Positions 26,135-34,708 of a DNA stretch of 64,000 nt are shown here, piece after piece (position 1 is the stretch's first letter; the number at the start of each line of letters is the position of its first letter). The DNA is from Photobacterium alginatilyticum (GTDB taxonomy: Bacteria > Pseudomonadota > Gammaproteobacteria > Enterobacterales > Vibrionaceae). The notes under the pieces were generated by a model that saw only the letters and a program-made list of their open reading frames with translations, had not been told where the DNA came from and ran no database searches. The stretch is taken from positions 1-64,000 of the forward strand of contig NZ_RSEJ01000029.1 in the NCBI RefSeq assembly GCF_009910675.1. Direction: 5' to 3'. Made by a program: the position numbers and the translations under genes.

Positions 26135-27076
26135 ATGGCAAACACAGCAGATTATATTTGGTTTAACGGTGAGCTTGTTCCATGGCAAGATGCCAAAGTA
26201 CACGTACTGACCCACGCAATGCACTACGGGACCTCTGTTTTTGAAGGGATCCGCTGCTACGACACCCCCAGCGGCCCGGTCGTATTCCGTCACAAGGAGC
26301 ACATGCAACGCCTGAAGGATTCGGCGAAAATCTACCGCTTTCCAATTCCCTACTCAGTCGACGAACTGATGGCAGCCTGCCGCCAGACCCTAAGCGAAAA
26401 CAAGCTGACGTCGGCCTATATTCGCCCGCTCGGCTACGTGCCGAATGTCGGCCTTGGTGTCTGCCCGCCGCCGGAAACCGAGATGGACCTGATCATCGCC
26501 GCGTTCTCCTGGGGCACCTACCTGGGTGAGGACGCACTGGCCAACGGTGTCGATGCCATGATTTCCAGCTGGAACCGTGCCGCACCAAACACCATTCCGA
26601 CCGCGGCCAAAGCCGGCGGTAACTACCTGTCCTCACTGCTGGTCGGCGGCGAAGCACGACGCCACGGCTATGCCGAGGGTATCGCCCTGAGCGTTGACGG
26701 TTACCTGTCCGAGGGGGCCGGCGAGAATATCTTTGTTGTTCGCAACGGGGTGATTTCTACGCCACCGGCCACCAGTGCCATTTTGCCGGGTATCACCCGA
26801 GACTCGATCATGACGCTGGCCAAAGAGCTCGGCTACGAAATCCGCGAAGAAAACATTGCCCGCGAAGCGCTGTATCTGGCCGACGAGGTGTTTATGACAG
26901 GCACCGCTGCTGAAATCGTACCGGTTCGCAGCGTTGACCAGATCACCGTCGGTGAAGGACGACGCGGTCCGGTGACCGAAAAGATCCAGTCGACCTTCTT
27001 TGGCCTGTTCAACGGCCAGACCGAAGACAAGTGGGGCTGGTTGGATCCGGTTTACCCAGAATCAGCCGATAAATAA
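26135..27076 (+). CDS. ilvE: branched-chain amino-acid aminotransferase
   Basis: IlvE is a fold type IV PLP transaminase for the last step of Val, Leu and Ile synthesis. Motifs are MHYGTSVFEGIRCYD, IRPLGYVPNVGLGV, the PLP lysine in AAKAGGNYLSSL and the EGAGENIFVV and FMTGTAAEIVPV segments. It has 313 residues. The AAGGAAGGA site lies just before the ATG. It follows ilvM after 20 bases and precedes a hairpin before ilvD. Confidence 0.97.
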   Translation: MANTADYIWFNGELVPWQDAKVHVLTHAMHYGTSVFEGIRCYDTPSGPVVFRHKEHMQRLKDSAKIYRFPIPYSVDELMAACRQTLSENKLTSAYIRPLGYVPNVGLGVCPPPETEMDLIIAAFSWGTYLGEDALANGVDAMISSWNRAAPNTIPTAAKAGGNYLSSLLVGGEARRHGYAEGIALSVDGYLSEGAGENIFVVRNGVISTPPATSAILPGITRDSIMTLAKELGYEIREENIAREALYLADEVFMTGTAAEIVPVRSVDQITVGEGRRGPVTEKIQSTFFGLFNGQTEDKWGWLDPVYPESADK

Positions 27077-27088
27077 GTTAACTCACAT

Positions 27089-27116
27089 AGCCGCCCGGTC
27101 CTTCCTCCGGGCGGCT
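27089..27116 (+). repeat. hairpin between ilvE and ilvD
   Basis: A perfect ten-base stem AGCCGCCCGG / CCGGGCGGCT with an eight-base loop TCCTTCCT lies in the 60-base ilvE-ilvD gap. It is followed by AGAAAAAGG, not T residues, so it is not a standard terminator; it may stabilise or process the mRNA within the operon. Confidence 0.75.
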
Positions 27117-27136
27117 AGAAAAAGGAATTTGCAGTT

Positions 27137-28978
27137 ATGCCTAAGTACCGTTCAGCCACCACGACCCACGGCCGCAATATGGCCGGCGCCCGCGCCCTAT
27201 GGCGTGCAACCGGTGTAAAAGACGAGGATTTTGGTAAACCCATTATCGCGGTGGTGAACTCGTTTACCCAGTTCGTACCGGGCCACGTCCACCTGAAAGA
27301 TATGGGGCAGCTGGTGGCCGGCGAGATCGAAAAAGCCGGCGGGATCGCCAAAGAATTTAACACCATCGCCGTCGATGACGGTATCGCGATGGGGCACGGC
27401 GGCATGCTGTACTCCCTGCCGTCACGCGAGCTGATTGCCGACTCTGTCGAATACATGGTCAACGCCCACTGCGCCGATGCGATGGTGTGTATTTCCAACT
27501 GCGACAAAATCACCCCGGGAATGCTGATGGCCGCACTGCGGATCAATATTCCGGTGATCTTTGTATCGGGCGGACCGATGGAAGCGGGCAAGACCAAACT
27601 GTCTGATCAGATCCTCAAACTCGATCTGGTTGATGCGATGATCCAGGGTGCCGATCCGACGGTGTCCGACGAGCAGAGCGAGCAAATCGAACGTTCGGCC
27701 TGTCCGACCTGCGGCTCTTGCTCGGGCATGTTCACCGCCAACTCGATGAACTGCCTGACCGAGGCATTGGGTTTAAGCCAGCCGGGCAACGGCTCGATGC
27801 TGGCCACCCATGCCGACCGCGAGCAACTGTTTATCAATGCCGGTAAGCGCATTGTCGATCTAACCCGCCGCTACTACGAGAAAGATGATGCCAGCGCGCT
27901 GCCGCGCAGCATTGCCACCAAGAAAGCGTTCGAGAATGCCATGGCACTGGATATCGCCATGGGCGGCTCGACCAATACGGTATTGCACCTGCTGGCAGCC
28001 GCGCAGGAAGGCGAAATCGACTTTACTATGGAAGACATCGACCGGATGTCGCGCCTGGTACCGCACCTATGCAAGGTCGCACCGTCAACCCAGCAATACC
28101 ATATGGAGGACGTTCACCGTGCCGGCGGCGTCTACGGTATCCTGGGCGAGCTCAACCGAGCTGGCCTGCTGCACAGCGACTGCTATAACGTACTAGGACA
28201 GACCTTCGCCGACTCGCTGGCCCATTATGATATTTCGGTAACAGAATCGCAGGAAGTCAAAGATTTCTATCGCGCCGGCCCTGCCGGTATCCGCACCACC
28301 AAGGCCTTCTCGCAAGACTGCCGCTGGGACAGCGTCGATGACGACCGTGAAAACGGCTGTATCCGCAGCAAAGAGCACGCCTTCAGCCAGGATGGCGGAT
28401 TGGCAGTGCTATCGGGCAACATGGCCGTTGACGGCTGTATCGTCAAAACCGCCGGTGTCGACGAAAGCTGCCTGACCTTCCGCGGACCGGCCGTAGTGTT
28501 CGAAAGCCAGGATACCGCTGTTGAGGGGATCCTCGGCGGCAAGGTGAAAGCGGGCGATGTGGTGGTGATCCGCTACGAGGGGCCTAAAGGCGGGCCGGGC
28601 ATGCAGGAAATGCTGTACCCGACCACCTACCTCAAATCCATGGGACTGGGTAAAGAGTGCGCCCTGATCACTGACGGCCGCTTTTCCGGCGGCACCAGTG
28701 GCCTGTCGATCGGTCATGTTTCCCCAGAAGCTGCTGCCGGCGGGACCATTGGTCTGATAAAAGACGGCGATATCATCGATATCGACATTCCGAACCGCAG
28801 CATTGAACTGCAAATCGACGAGCAGGAGCTGGCTCAGCGCCGCGAGGTGAACAACCAGCAGGGCTGGCAGCCAGCCGACCGCCAGCGCGAGGTGTCTTAC
28901 GCGTTACGTGCCTATGCACTGCTTGCCACCAGCGCCGACAAAGGGGCTGTCCGAGATAAAACCAAGCTGGAAGGATAG
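27137..28978 (+). CDS. ilvD: dihydroxy-acid dehydratase
   Basis: IlvD dehydrates 2,3-dihydroxy acids to the 2-oxo acids of Val and Ile synthesis using an iron-sulfur cluster. Cluster cysteines appear in SNCDKITPGM and CPTCGSCSGMFTANSM. Other signatures are VVNSFTQFVPGHVHL, DGIAMGHGGM, MGGSTNTVLHLLA, KGGPGMQEML and DGRFSGGTSGLSIGHVSPEAA. It has 613 residues (E. coli 616). The stop lies four bases before the ilvA start. Confidence 0.97.
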   Translation: MPKYRSATTTHGRNMAGARALWRATGVKDEDFGKPIIAVVNSFTQFVPGHVHLKDMGQLVAGEIEKAGGIAKEFNTIAVDDGIAMGHGGMLYSLPSRELIADSVEYMVNAHCADAMVCISNCDKITPGMLMAALRINIPVIFVSGGPMEAGKTKLSDQILKLDLVDAMIQGADPTVSDEQSEQIERSACPTCGSCSGMFTANSMNCLTEALGLSQPGNGSMLATHADREQLFINAGKRIVDLTRRYYEKDDASALPRSIATKKAFENAMALDIAMGGSTNTVLHLLAAAQEGEIDFTMEDIDRMSRLVPHLCKVAPSTQQYHMEDVHRAGGVYGILGELNRAGLLHSDCYNVLGQTFADSLAHYDISVTESQEVKDFYRAGPAGIRTTKAFSQDCRWDSVDDDRENGCIRSKEHAFSQDGGLAVLSGNMAVDGCIVKTAGVDESCLTFRGPAVVFESQDTAVEGILGGKVKAGDVVVIRYEGPKGGPGMQEMLYPTTYLKSMGLGKECALITDGRFSGGTSGLSIGHVSPEAAAGGTIGLIKDGDIIDIDIPNRSIELQIDEQELAQRREVNNQQGWQPADRQREVSYALRAYALLATSADKGAVRDKTKLEG

Positions 28979-28982
28979 AATG

Positions 28983-30536
28983 ATGAGCGAAGTGAAACAG
29001 GCCGGGGATGTAGCGCTACCAAGCGGAGCCGACTACCTTCGCGATATTCTTCGGGCACCGGTTTACGAGGTGGCCCAGGTCACCCCGTTGCAGACCATGA
29101 ACCGCCTGGCCGCCAGGCTGGGCAACAGCGTCCAGCTTAAACGGGAGGACCGCCAGCCGGTCCATTCATTCAAGCTGCGCGGTGCCTATACCATGATGGC
29201 CCAGCTCACTGAGGCACAACGCCAGGCCGGGGTGATTGCCGCCTCGGCAGGCAACCACGCCCAGGGGCTGGCGCTGTCAGGCAAGCAGCTCGGGGTCAGC
29301 ACCACCATAGTCATGCCGCGTACCACACCGGATATCAAGGTGGATGCGGTCAGAAGCTTCGGCGGCAAGGTCGTCCTTCACGGCGGCAACTTCGACGAAG
29401 CCAAGGCCCATGCCGAGATGTTGGCAGCCCAGCATAGCTATACCTTCATTCCGCCGTTCGATCACCCGTCCGTCATTGCCGGACAAGGCACGATAGGCAT
29501 TGAACTGGTCCAGCAAAACGGCCATCTCAACTATGTCTTTGTACCAGTGGGTGGTGGTGGTCTGGCCGCAGGGGTGTCAGTACTGCTCAAGCAACTGATG
29601 CCGGAAATCAAGGTTATCGGGGTCGAGGCAGAAGACTCGGCCTGCCTCAAGGCAGCACTCGATGCCGGTGAGCCGGTGACGCTGGATCAAGTCGGTATGT
29701 TTGCCGATGGTGTCGCGGTAAAACGGATCGGAGAAGAAACCTTCCGGCTTTGCCAGCAATATATCGATGATGTGATCACGGTGACCAGTGACGAAATCTG
29801 CTCGGCCGTCAAAGACATCTTCGAAGATACCCGTGCCATTGCCGAGCCTTCCGGGGCTCTGTCGCTAGCCGGGCTGAAAAAATATGCCGAAGTGCACCAG
29901 CTGCAAGATCAGCAACTAGCCGCCATTCTGTCGGGGGCCAACCTGAACTTTCATGGCCTGCGCTATGTATCGGAGCGTTGCGAGCTGGGTGAGAAACGCG
30001 AGGGATTGCTGGCCGTCACGATCCCCGAGCGACCGGGAGCATTTCTGGATTTCTGCCATATTATCGGCGGGCGGGCAGTGACGGAGTTTAACTACCGCTA
30101 CAACGACGATGCTCTGGCCAATGTCTTTGTCGGTGTCCGCTTGCTGCAGGGACAGGAAGAGCTGGACAGCATCATCCACGACCTTCGCAAAGGCGGCTAT
30201 CCGGTGGTTGATTTGTCTGACGATGAAATGGCCAAGGTCCACGTCCGCTACATGATCGGTGGCCGACCGTCGAAACCATTAAAAGAGCGGCTATACAGCT
30301 TTGAGTTTCCGGAATACCCGGGGGCGCTGCTGAAGTTTTTGAATACGCTCGGTACACACTGGAACATCAGTTTGTTCAACTACCGCAACCATGGTGCTGA
30401 CTACGGCCGGGTATTATGCGGGTTCGAACTGGAAGACCATGATTTGCTGTCATTCACCAGCCATCTCCGTGAGCTGGGGTACCAGTGGAAGGATGAAACA
30501 GATAACCCTGCCTATAAGTTCTTCCTGGCGCAGTAA
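28983..30536 (+). CDS. ilvA: threonine dehydratase (deaminase), biosynthetic
   Basis: IlvA converts threonine to 2-oxobutyrate, committing it to isoleucine synthesis, and is feedback-inhibited by isoleucine. The PLP lysine is in HSFKLRGAYTMM; SAGNHAQGLA and PVGGGGLAAGV bind the cofactor phosphate and ring. Two ACT-like regulatory modules occupy the last ~190 residues, as expected for the biosynthetic form. Tandem ATGs at 28980 and 28983 follow an AAGGA site; the second has better spacing and gives 517 residues. It ends the ilv operon before a terminator. Confidence 0.96.
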   Translation: MSEVKQAGDVALPSGADYLRDILRAPVYEVAQVTPLQTMNRLAARLGNSVQLKREDRQPVHSFKLRGAYTMMAQLTEAQRQAGVIAASAGNHAQGLALSGKQLGVSTTIVMPRTTPDIKVDAVRSFGGKVVLHGGNFDEAKAHAEMLAAQHSYTFIPPFDHPSVIAGQGTIGIELVQQNGHLNYVFVPVGGGGLAAGVSVLLKQLMPEIKVIGVEAEDSACLKAALDAGEPVTLDQVGMFADGVAVKRIGEETFRLCQQYIDDVITVTSDEICSAVKDIFEDTRAIAEPSGALSLAGLKKYAEVHQLQDQQLAAILSGANLNFHGLRYVSERCELGEKREGLLAVTIPERPGAFLDFCHIIGGRAVTEFNYRYNDDALANVFVGVRLLQGQEELDSIIHDLRKGGYPVVDLSDDEMAKVHVRYMIGGRPSKPLKERLYSFEFPEYPGALLKFLNTLGTHWNISLFNYRNHGADYGRVLCGFELEDHDLLSFTSHLRELGYQWKDETDNPAYKFFLAQ

Positions 30537-30560
30537 CGCCATGTATGACTCACTAAAATA

Positions 30561-30585
30561 GCAGCCTTCGGGCTGCTTTTTATTC
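30561..30585 (+). terminator. ilv operon terminator
   Basis: Perfect stem GCAGCC / GGCTGC with a TTCG tetraloop followed by TTTTTATT, 24 bases after the ilvA stop. Confidence 0.9.
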
Positions 30586-30597
30586 GGTACTGATGCG

Positions 30598-30957
30598 CTA
30601 TTTCACAGAATCCAAGTGCTCGATATAGCTACTTATCATGCCTATCTGGTGAGCAATGATCTTGGTTTTCAGTGGCTCCGGCACCTTATCTAACAATTCG
30701 ATCAACTGTTGGCTCTGAGCATGCTGGTGTACAGACTGCGGGATCGTCCCCTCTTCAATAAACCAGGTCAATGGTCGCCCGGTGATCTCCGCAATCTTCA
30801 TCAGGGTTGTTATCCTTGGCTCGGTTTTCCCCGACTCAAGGTCAAGGTATGTTTGCCTTGCAATATCAAGGCGCTTTGCCATTGCAACTTGCGAAATCTC
30901 TTTCCACTCTCTGGCATCTCGAACTCGCGCCGCAATGTGTGGTTTTGAGCTTTGCAT
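30598..30957 (-). CDS. XRE family helix-turn-helix regulator, paralogue A
   Basis: The 119-residue protein has an N-terminal Cro/C1-type HTH (about residues 10-65; VAMAKRLDIARQTYLDLESGKTEP) and a predicted helical C-terminal part. It is clearly a paralogue of the next gene: REWK, ARQTYLDLE, GKTEP and RPLTWF are shared at the same spacing. The function and target are unknown. A GGTGG ribosome binding site precedes the ATG. The flanking DNA is AT-rich compared with neighbours, which fits accessory origin. Confidence 0.88.
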   Translation of the reverse strand: MQSSKPHIAARVRDAREWKEISQVAMAKRLDIARQTYLDLESGKTEPRITTLMKIAEITGRPLTWFIEEGTIPQSVHQHAQSQQLIELLDKVPEPLKTKIIAHQIGMISSYIEHLDSVK

Positions 30958-31206
30958 TTAGCCACCATCTGTTAATTATGTCCCTAACTAACCTTCCTCT
31001 CAGGCAAAGACAACAAGTTGTAATTGCAGGAAAAAGTGTCAAAGAACGGGAAATTATCTAACAGAATTGCATAAGTTCACTACAGATCTAACGAAACTGT
31101 GAGCCTATACAGTCAATGTCGAGCAAAGCAGACAACTTAAATCACCAATGTAAAATATTGTATACATACAAAAAGCATAGTAATTAAATGCGTATTGATA
31201 TGGAAT
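30958..31206. other. AT-rich intergenic region between XRE paralogues
   Basis: About 250 bases, visibly AT-rich, with no coding frame. It should contain the promoter of paralogue A and possibly operators for one or both regulators. I saw no strong palindrome. Confidence 0.45.
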
Positions 31207-31584
31207 TTATTTGTCTTTCTGAGTCAGTGCCCGGGTGTATTCCGCCATAAAGCCGGCCAGATTAATACTCTGCTGCAAAATAACATTTCTGGCCGAGTGG
31301 GGGAGACGGCTAAAGTATTGTAACAAACGATCTATTTCCTCTTTGTACTCACTTTCCAGGATTTCTATCCCTTCGTCACCGTAGACAAACCAAGTCAGGG
31401 GGCGCTCGGTGATTTCCGAAATCTCAGATAGCAGCCTGACTTTGGGTTCGGTCTTTCCAGTTTCCAGATCGAGATAGGTCTGGCGAGCGACACGCAACTG
31501 CTGCGCCATATGGACCTGGGTAAGCCCTTTCCACTCACGCGCTTCCTTAATTCGCGCCGCAATTTTCGCTTTGGGATCTGTCAT
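31207..31584 (-). CDS. XRE family helix-turn-helix regulator, paralogue B
   Basis: The 125-residue protein has an N-terminal Cro/C1-type HTH (VHMAQQLRVARQTYLDLETGKTEP) and a C-terminal helical part. It is a paralogue of the downstream regulator, sharing the REWK, ARQTYLDLE, GKTEP and RPLTWF blocks but diverging in the last 60 residues. A GGAGG site six bases before the ATG supports the start. The two genes have the same orientation and are separated by 249 bases, so they probably have separate promoters. Function unknown. Confidence 0.88.
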   Translation of the reverse strand: MTDPKAKIAARIKEAREWKGLTQVHMAQQLRVARQTYLDLETGKTEPKVRLLSEISEITERPLTWFVYGDEGIEILESEYKEEIDRLLQYFSRLPHSARNVILQQSINLAGFMAEYTRALTQKDK

Positions 31585-31820
31585 GTCTAACCTCCAATAC
31601 AGAATTAAATGAATACTGCCCAGCTTTCAATCCTAGGGGTGCATAACATAAGCCAACTTTACAGAAAGAAATAAAATACTTAAAAATCAATCACTTAAAA
31701 ATATTGTTATTGATGAGATTCTTATTATGAGTTGCAGTTCGTCACAATGCAGATCTTTTTTCCTATTTCGCAATAAAACTAGTCAATCTTGTCTAGAGAG
31801 TAGCTTCTCCCATGCTCAAA
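31585..31820. other. AT-rich intergenic region between XRE paralogue B and glmS terminator
   Basis: About 236 bases of AT-rich sequence upstream of paralogue B. It should hold that gene's promoter. A rightward frame starting at 31,727 runs through the glmS terminator and is not considered real. Confidence 0.5.
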
Positions 31821-31823
31821 AAC

Positions 31824-31855
31824 GAGAAAAGGCGCCAAAGTTGGCGCCTTTTCTC
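31824..31855 (-). terminator. glmS terminator
   Basis: A 15-base perfect inverted repeat, GAGAAAAGGCGCCAA and its complement, with a two-base AG centre. The outer AAAA/TTTT blocks give a U tract on either strand, so it is a very strong terminator after glmS. Confidence 0.88.
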
Positions 31856-31880
31856 ATTACTGAGACTCTCAAAAAGTCAG

Positions 31881-33716
31881 TTATTCAACCGTCACGGCCT
31901 TCGCCAGGTTACGCGGCTGATCCACATCGGTTCCCTTGATCAGCGCGACATGGTACGACAGCAGCTGCATCGGTACTGTGTAGAAAATAGGGGCAATCAC
32001 TTCATCGACACGAGGCATGGTAATGATCTTCATCCCGTCAACCTCTTCGAAGCCTGCCTCGCTGTCAGCGAAAACATACAGCAAGCCGCCACGGGCACGT
32101 ACTTCCTCGATATTCGACTTCAGCTTCTCAAGCAAGTCATTGGTTGGTGCCACGACGATAACCGGCATGTCAGCATCAATCAGCGCCAACGGACCGTGCT
32201 TCAGCTCACCTGCCGCATAGGCCTCGGCGTGAATGTAAGAAATCTCCTTCAGCTTCAGCGACGCTTCCATGGCAATCGGGTAAAACTCACCGCGACCAAG
32301 GAACAGGGCATGGTGCTTGTCGGCAAAATCTTCGGCCAGCTGCTCGATTGGCTTGTCGAATGCCAGAGCTTTCTCAACCTGGGTCGGTAGCGAATGCAGA
32401 GAATCAACAATCGCTTTCTCTTTGGCCGTATCAATCAGGCCCTTCTCTTTACCCAGGGCGGTCACAAACATCAGCAGCGTTACCAGCTGGGTGGTAAATG
32501 CCTTGGTCGATGCCACACCGATTTCGGTACCGGCACGGGTCATGAAGGCCAGATCAGATTCACGAACCAATGATGAGCCAGCAACGTTACAGATAGTCAT
32601 TGCTGCCATATAGCCTTTCTCTTTGGCCAAACGGAGGGCTGCCAGCGTATCGGCAGTCTCGCCCGACTGGGACAGGGTGATCAGCAGACTATTTGGACGG
32701 GTAACAAACTTGCGGTAGCGGAACTCCGAGGCGATCTCGACATCACAGCTCACACCGGCCATTGCCTCGAACCAGTAGCGGGCAACCATACCGGCATTGT
32801 AGGAAGTACCACAGGCGACAATCTGCACATGCTCGACATTCTCCAGAATATCGGTTGCACCGTTGCCGATACTTTCAACAATCACAGAATCACTGCCGAT
32901 ACGGCCTTCCATAGTGTTGATCAGCGCACTAGGCTGCTCATAAATTTCTTTCTGCATGTAGTGACGATACTGACCCTTGTCAGCGGCATCCTGCTGCAGG
33001 TTAGATTCGTGCACCTCACGAGTGGCCGGCTGGCCGTCAACATCAAAGATATTCACTTCGCGGCGGGTGATTTCAGCCACATCGCCTTCTTCAAGGAACA
33101 TAAAGCGACGGGTCACATTCAGCAGCGCCAGCTGATCCGAGGCCAGGAAGTTCTCGCCGACACCCAGGCCAATCACCAGCGGGCTACCGGAACGCGCAAC
33201 CACAACACGCTCTGGATCGCGGCGATCCATTACAACCGTCCCGTAGGCACCTTCAAGCTGAGCCGCTGTTTTCTGTACCGCCTCAAGCAAAGTAGCTGCC
33301 GTGCGCAGCTCCCACTCAACCAAGTGAGCAATCACTTCGGTGTCAGTCTGCGAAACAAAAACATAGCCGCGCTCTGTCAGCAACTCGCGCAGTTCTTCAT
33401 GGTTTTCAATGATCCCGTTATGGACCAGCGCAATGTTGTCACCGGACATATGCGGGTGGGCATTAGCCTCTGACGGCTCGCCATGCGTTGCCCAGCGCGT
33501 ATGGGCAATACCGGTTCCACCGACAAGCGGTGACTGCTCGACAGCATCGGCCAGCTCCTGCACTTTACCCAGGCGGCGAACGCGAGTCAGATTACTCTCG
33601 CTATCAACCACCGCCACGCCGGCAGAGTCATAGCCGCGATATTCTAAACGACGCAGGCCTTCGACAAGAATTTCAGCCACATCACGCTGTGCTACTGCAC
33701 CAACAATCCCACACAT
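31881..33716 (-). CDS. glmS: glutamine-fructose-6-phosphate aminotransferase
   Basis: GlmS makes glucosamine-6-phosphate, the first step to UDP-GlcNAc for peptidoglycan and LPS. The N-terminal glutaminase domain begins MCGIVGAV with catalytic Cys at residue 2 and has TRWATHGEPSEANAHPH. Two SIS domains follow (VACGTSYNAGMVARYW; TLSQSGETADTLAALR), and the conserved C terminus ends LAKAVTVE. It has 611 residues. It lies 20 bases after the DeoR regulator in the same direction and is followed by a strong terminator. Confidence 0.98.
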   Translation of the reverse strand: MCGIVGAVAQRDVAEILVEGLRRLEYRGYDSAGVAVVDSESNLTRVRRLGKVQELADAVEQSPLVGGTGIAHTRWATHGEPSEANAHPHMSGDNIALVHNGIIENHEELRELLTERGYVFVSQTDTEVIAHLVEWELRTAATLLEAVQKTAAQLEGAYGTVVMDRRDPERVVVARSGSPLVIGLGVGENFLASDQLALLNVTRRFMFLEEGDVAEITRREVNIFDVDGQPATREVHESNLQQDAADKGQYRHYMQKEIYEQPSALINTMEGRIGSDSVIVESIGNGATDILENVEHVQIVACGTSYNAGMVARYWFEAMAGVSCDVEIASEFRYRKFVTRPNSLLITLSQSGETADTLAALRLAKEKGYMAAMTICNVAGSSLVRESDLAFMTRAGTEIGVASTKAFTTQLVTLLMFVTALGKEKGLIDTAKEKAIVDSLHSLPTQVEKALAFDKPIEQLAEDFADKHHALFLGRGEFYPIAMEASLKLKEISYIHAEAYAAGELKHGPLALIDADMPVIVVAPTNDLLEKLKSNIEEVRARGGLLYVFADSEAGFEEVDGMKIITMPRVDEVIAPIFYTVPMQLLSYHVALIKGTDVDQPRNLAKAVTVE

Positions 33717-33736
33717 AATCGTTTCTCTCTAAAAGT

Positions 33737-34504
33737 TTATTCCGATGCCGTACAGATCACCTGTACGCCATGCTGTTCAATCTGTTGTTTCGCTTCGTCA
33801 CTCAAGCCGTCGTCGGTGATCAGGGTACTGATATTCGACCAGGGAAGCTCAAGGTTGGGGATCTTGCGTCCAACCTTGCTCGATTCGACCATCACCACCA
33901 CCTCGCGTGACACCTCGGCCATCACCCGGCTCAGCCCGATCAGTTCATTGAACGTCGTGGTACCGCGTGCAATATCAATGCCGTCAGCCCCGATAAACAA
34001 CTGGTCAAAGTCATAGGAGCGCAGCACAGACTCCGCCACCTGGCCCTGAAACGCTTCCGAATGCGGATCCCAGGTACCGCCGGTCATCAGCAAAGTCGGC
34101 TCGTCCTCCAGCTCATTCAAAGCATTGGCGACGCTCAGCGAGTTAGTCATCACTATCAGCCCCTGCTTGCCACCCAGCAAGCCAATCAGGCCCGCCGTGG
34201 TACTGCCGCTGTCGATGATGACCCGGTTATGGTCACGGATCCGCTCAGCAGCCGCCTTGGCAATCGCTAACTTACGAACCGAAACATTTTCCTCTACCTC
34301 ACAAACCATTTCAGTCGGCATCGCAATTGCACCGCCATAACGGCGCAGCAATAAACCGTTCTTTTCCAGGGCGGCAAGGTCTTTTCGAATGGTGACTTCC
34401 GAGGTGGCAAAAAACTTCGCCAGCTGATCAACGCTGACTTCACCGGCTTCATTGACCATGGAGACAATGGCATGACGGCGCTGCTGGGTATTTCGCTTCG
34501 ACAT
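33737..34504 (-). CDS. DeoR family transcriptional regulator in the glm cluster
   Basis: The 255-residue protein has a DeoR N-terminal HTH (RRHAIVSMVNEAGEVSVDQLAKFFATSEVTIRKDLAALEKNGLLLRRYGGA) and a C-terminal sugar-phosphate-binding DeoR domain with VIIDSGSTTAGLIG and VMTNSLSVANAL and ADGID segments. It lies between glmU and glmS in the same direction, 20 bases before glmS, so it is likely cotranscribed with glmS and may respond to an amino-sugar phosphate. That specificity is inference from position. Confidence 0.9.
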   Translation of the reverse strand: MSKRNTQQRRHAIVSMVNEAGEVSVDQLAKFFATSEVTIRKDLAALEKNGLLLRRYGGAIAMPTEMVCEVEENVSVRKLAIAKAAAERIRDHNRVIIDSGSTTAGLIGLLGGKQGLIVMTNSLSVANALNELEDEPTLLMTGGTWDPHSEAFQGQVAESVLRSYDFDQLFIGADGIDIARGTTTFNELIGLSRVMAEVSREVVVMVESSKVGRKIPNLELPWSNISTLITDDGLSDEAKQQIEQHGVQVICTASE

Positions 34505-34663
34505 AAATTACGAACTGATAGTTTAAAGTTTCGATTTGAAAGAAATGGTAGCAGATCAAAACTTTCTCGATCAAGATTATGCAATTAATTTTTCATAAAA
34601 AAGAAGATATAGTGAAGAAAGGAGAGGGAAGGAAAGAGAATCAATGTGGTCGCTCGGATACAA

Positions 34664-34690
34664 AAAAGGCAAGGAGAGCCCTTGCCTTTT
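34664..34690 (-). terminator. terminator after glmU
   Basis: Perfect eleven-base stem AAAAGGCAAGG / CCTTGCCTTTT with a five-base loop. On the minus strand it ends in a T run, closing glmU before the DeoR gene. Confidence 0.88.
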
Positions 34691-34708
34691 ATTACCCAAA
34701 AACGACCG

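Noticed and set aside
31727..31939. 70-codon frame upstream of glmS terminator
   Set aside because: Reads through the 15-base terminator palindrome and into glmS antisense; no family.
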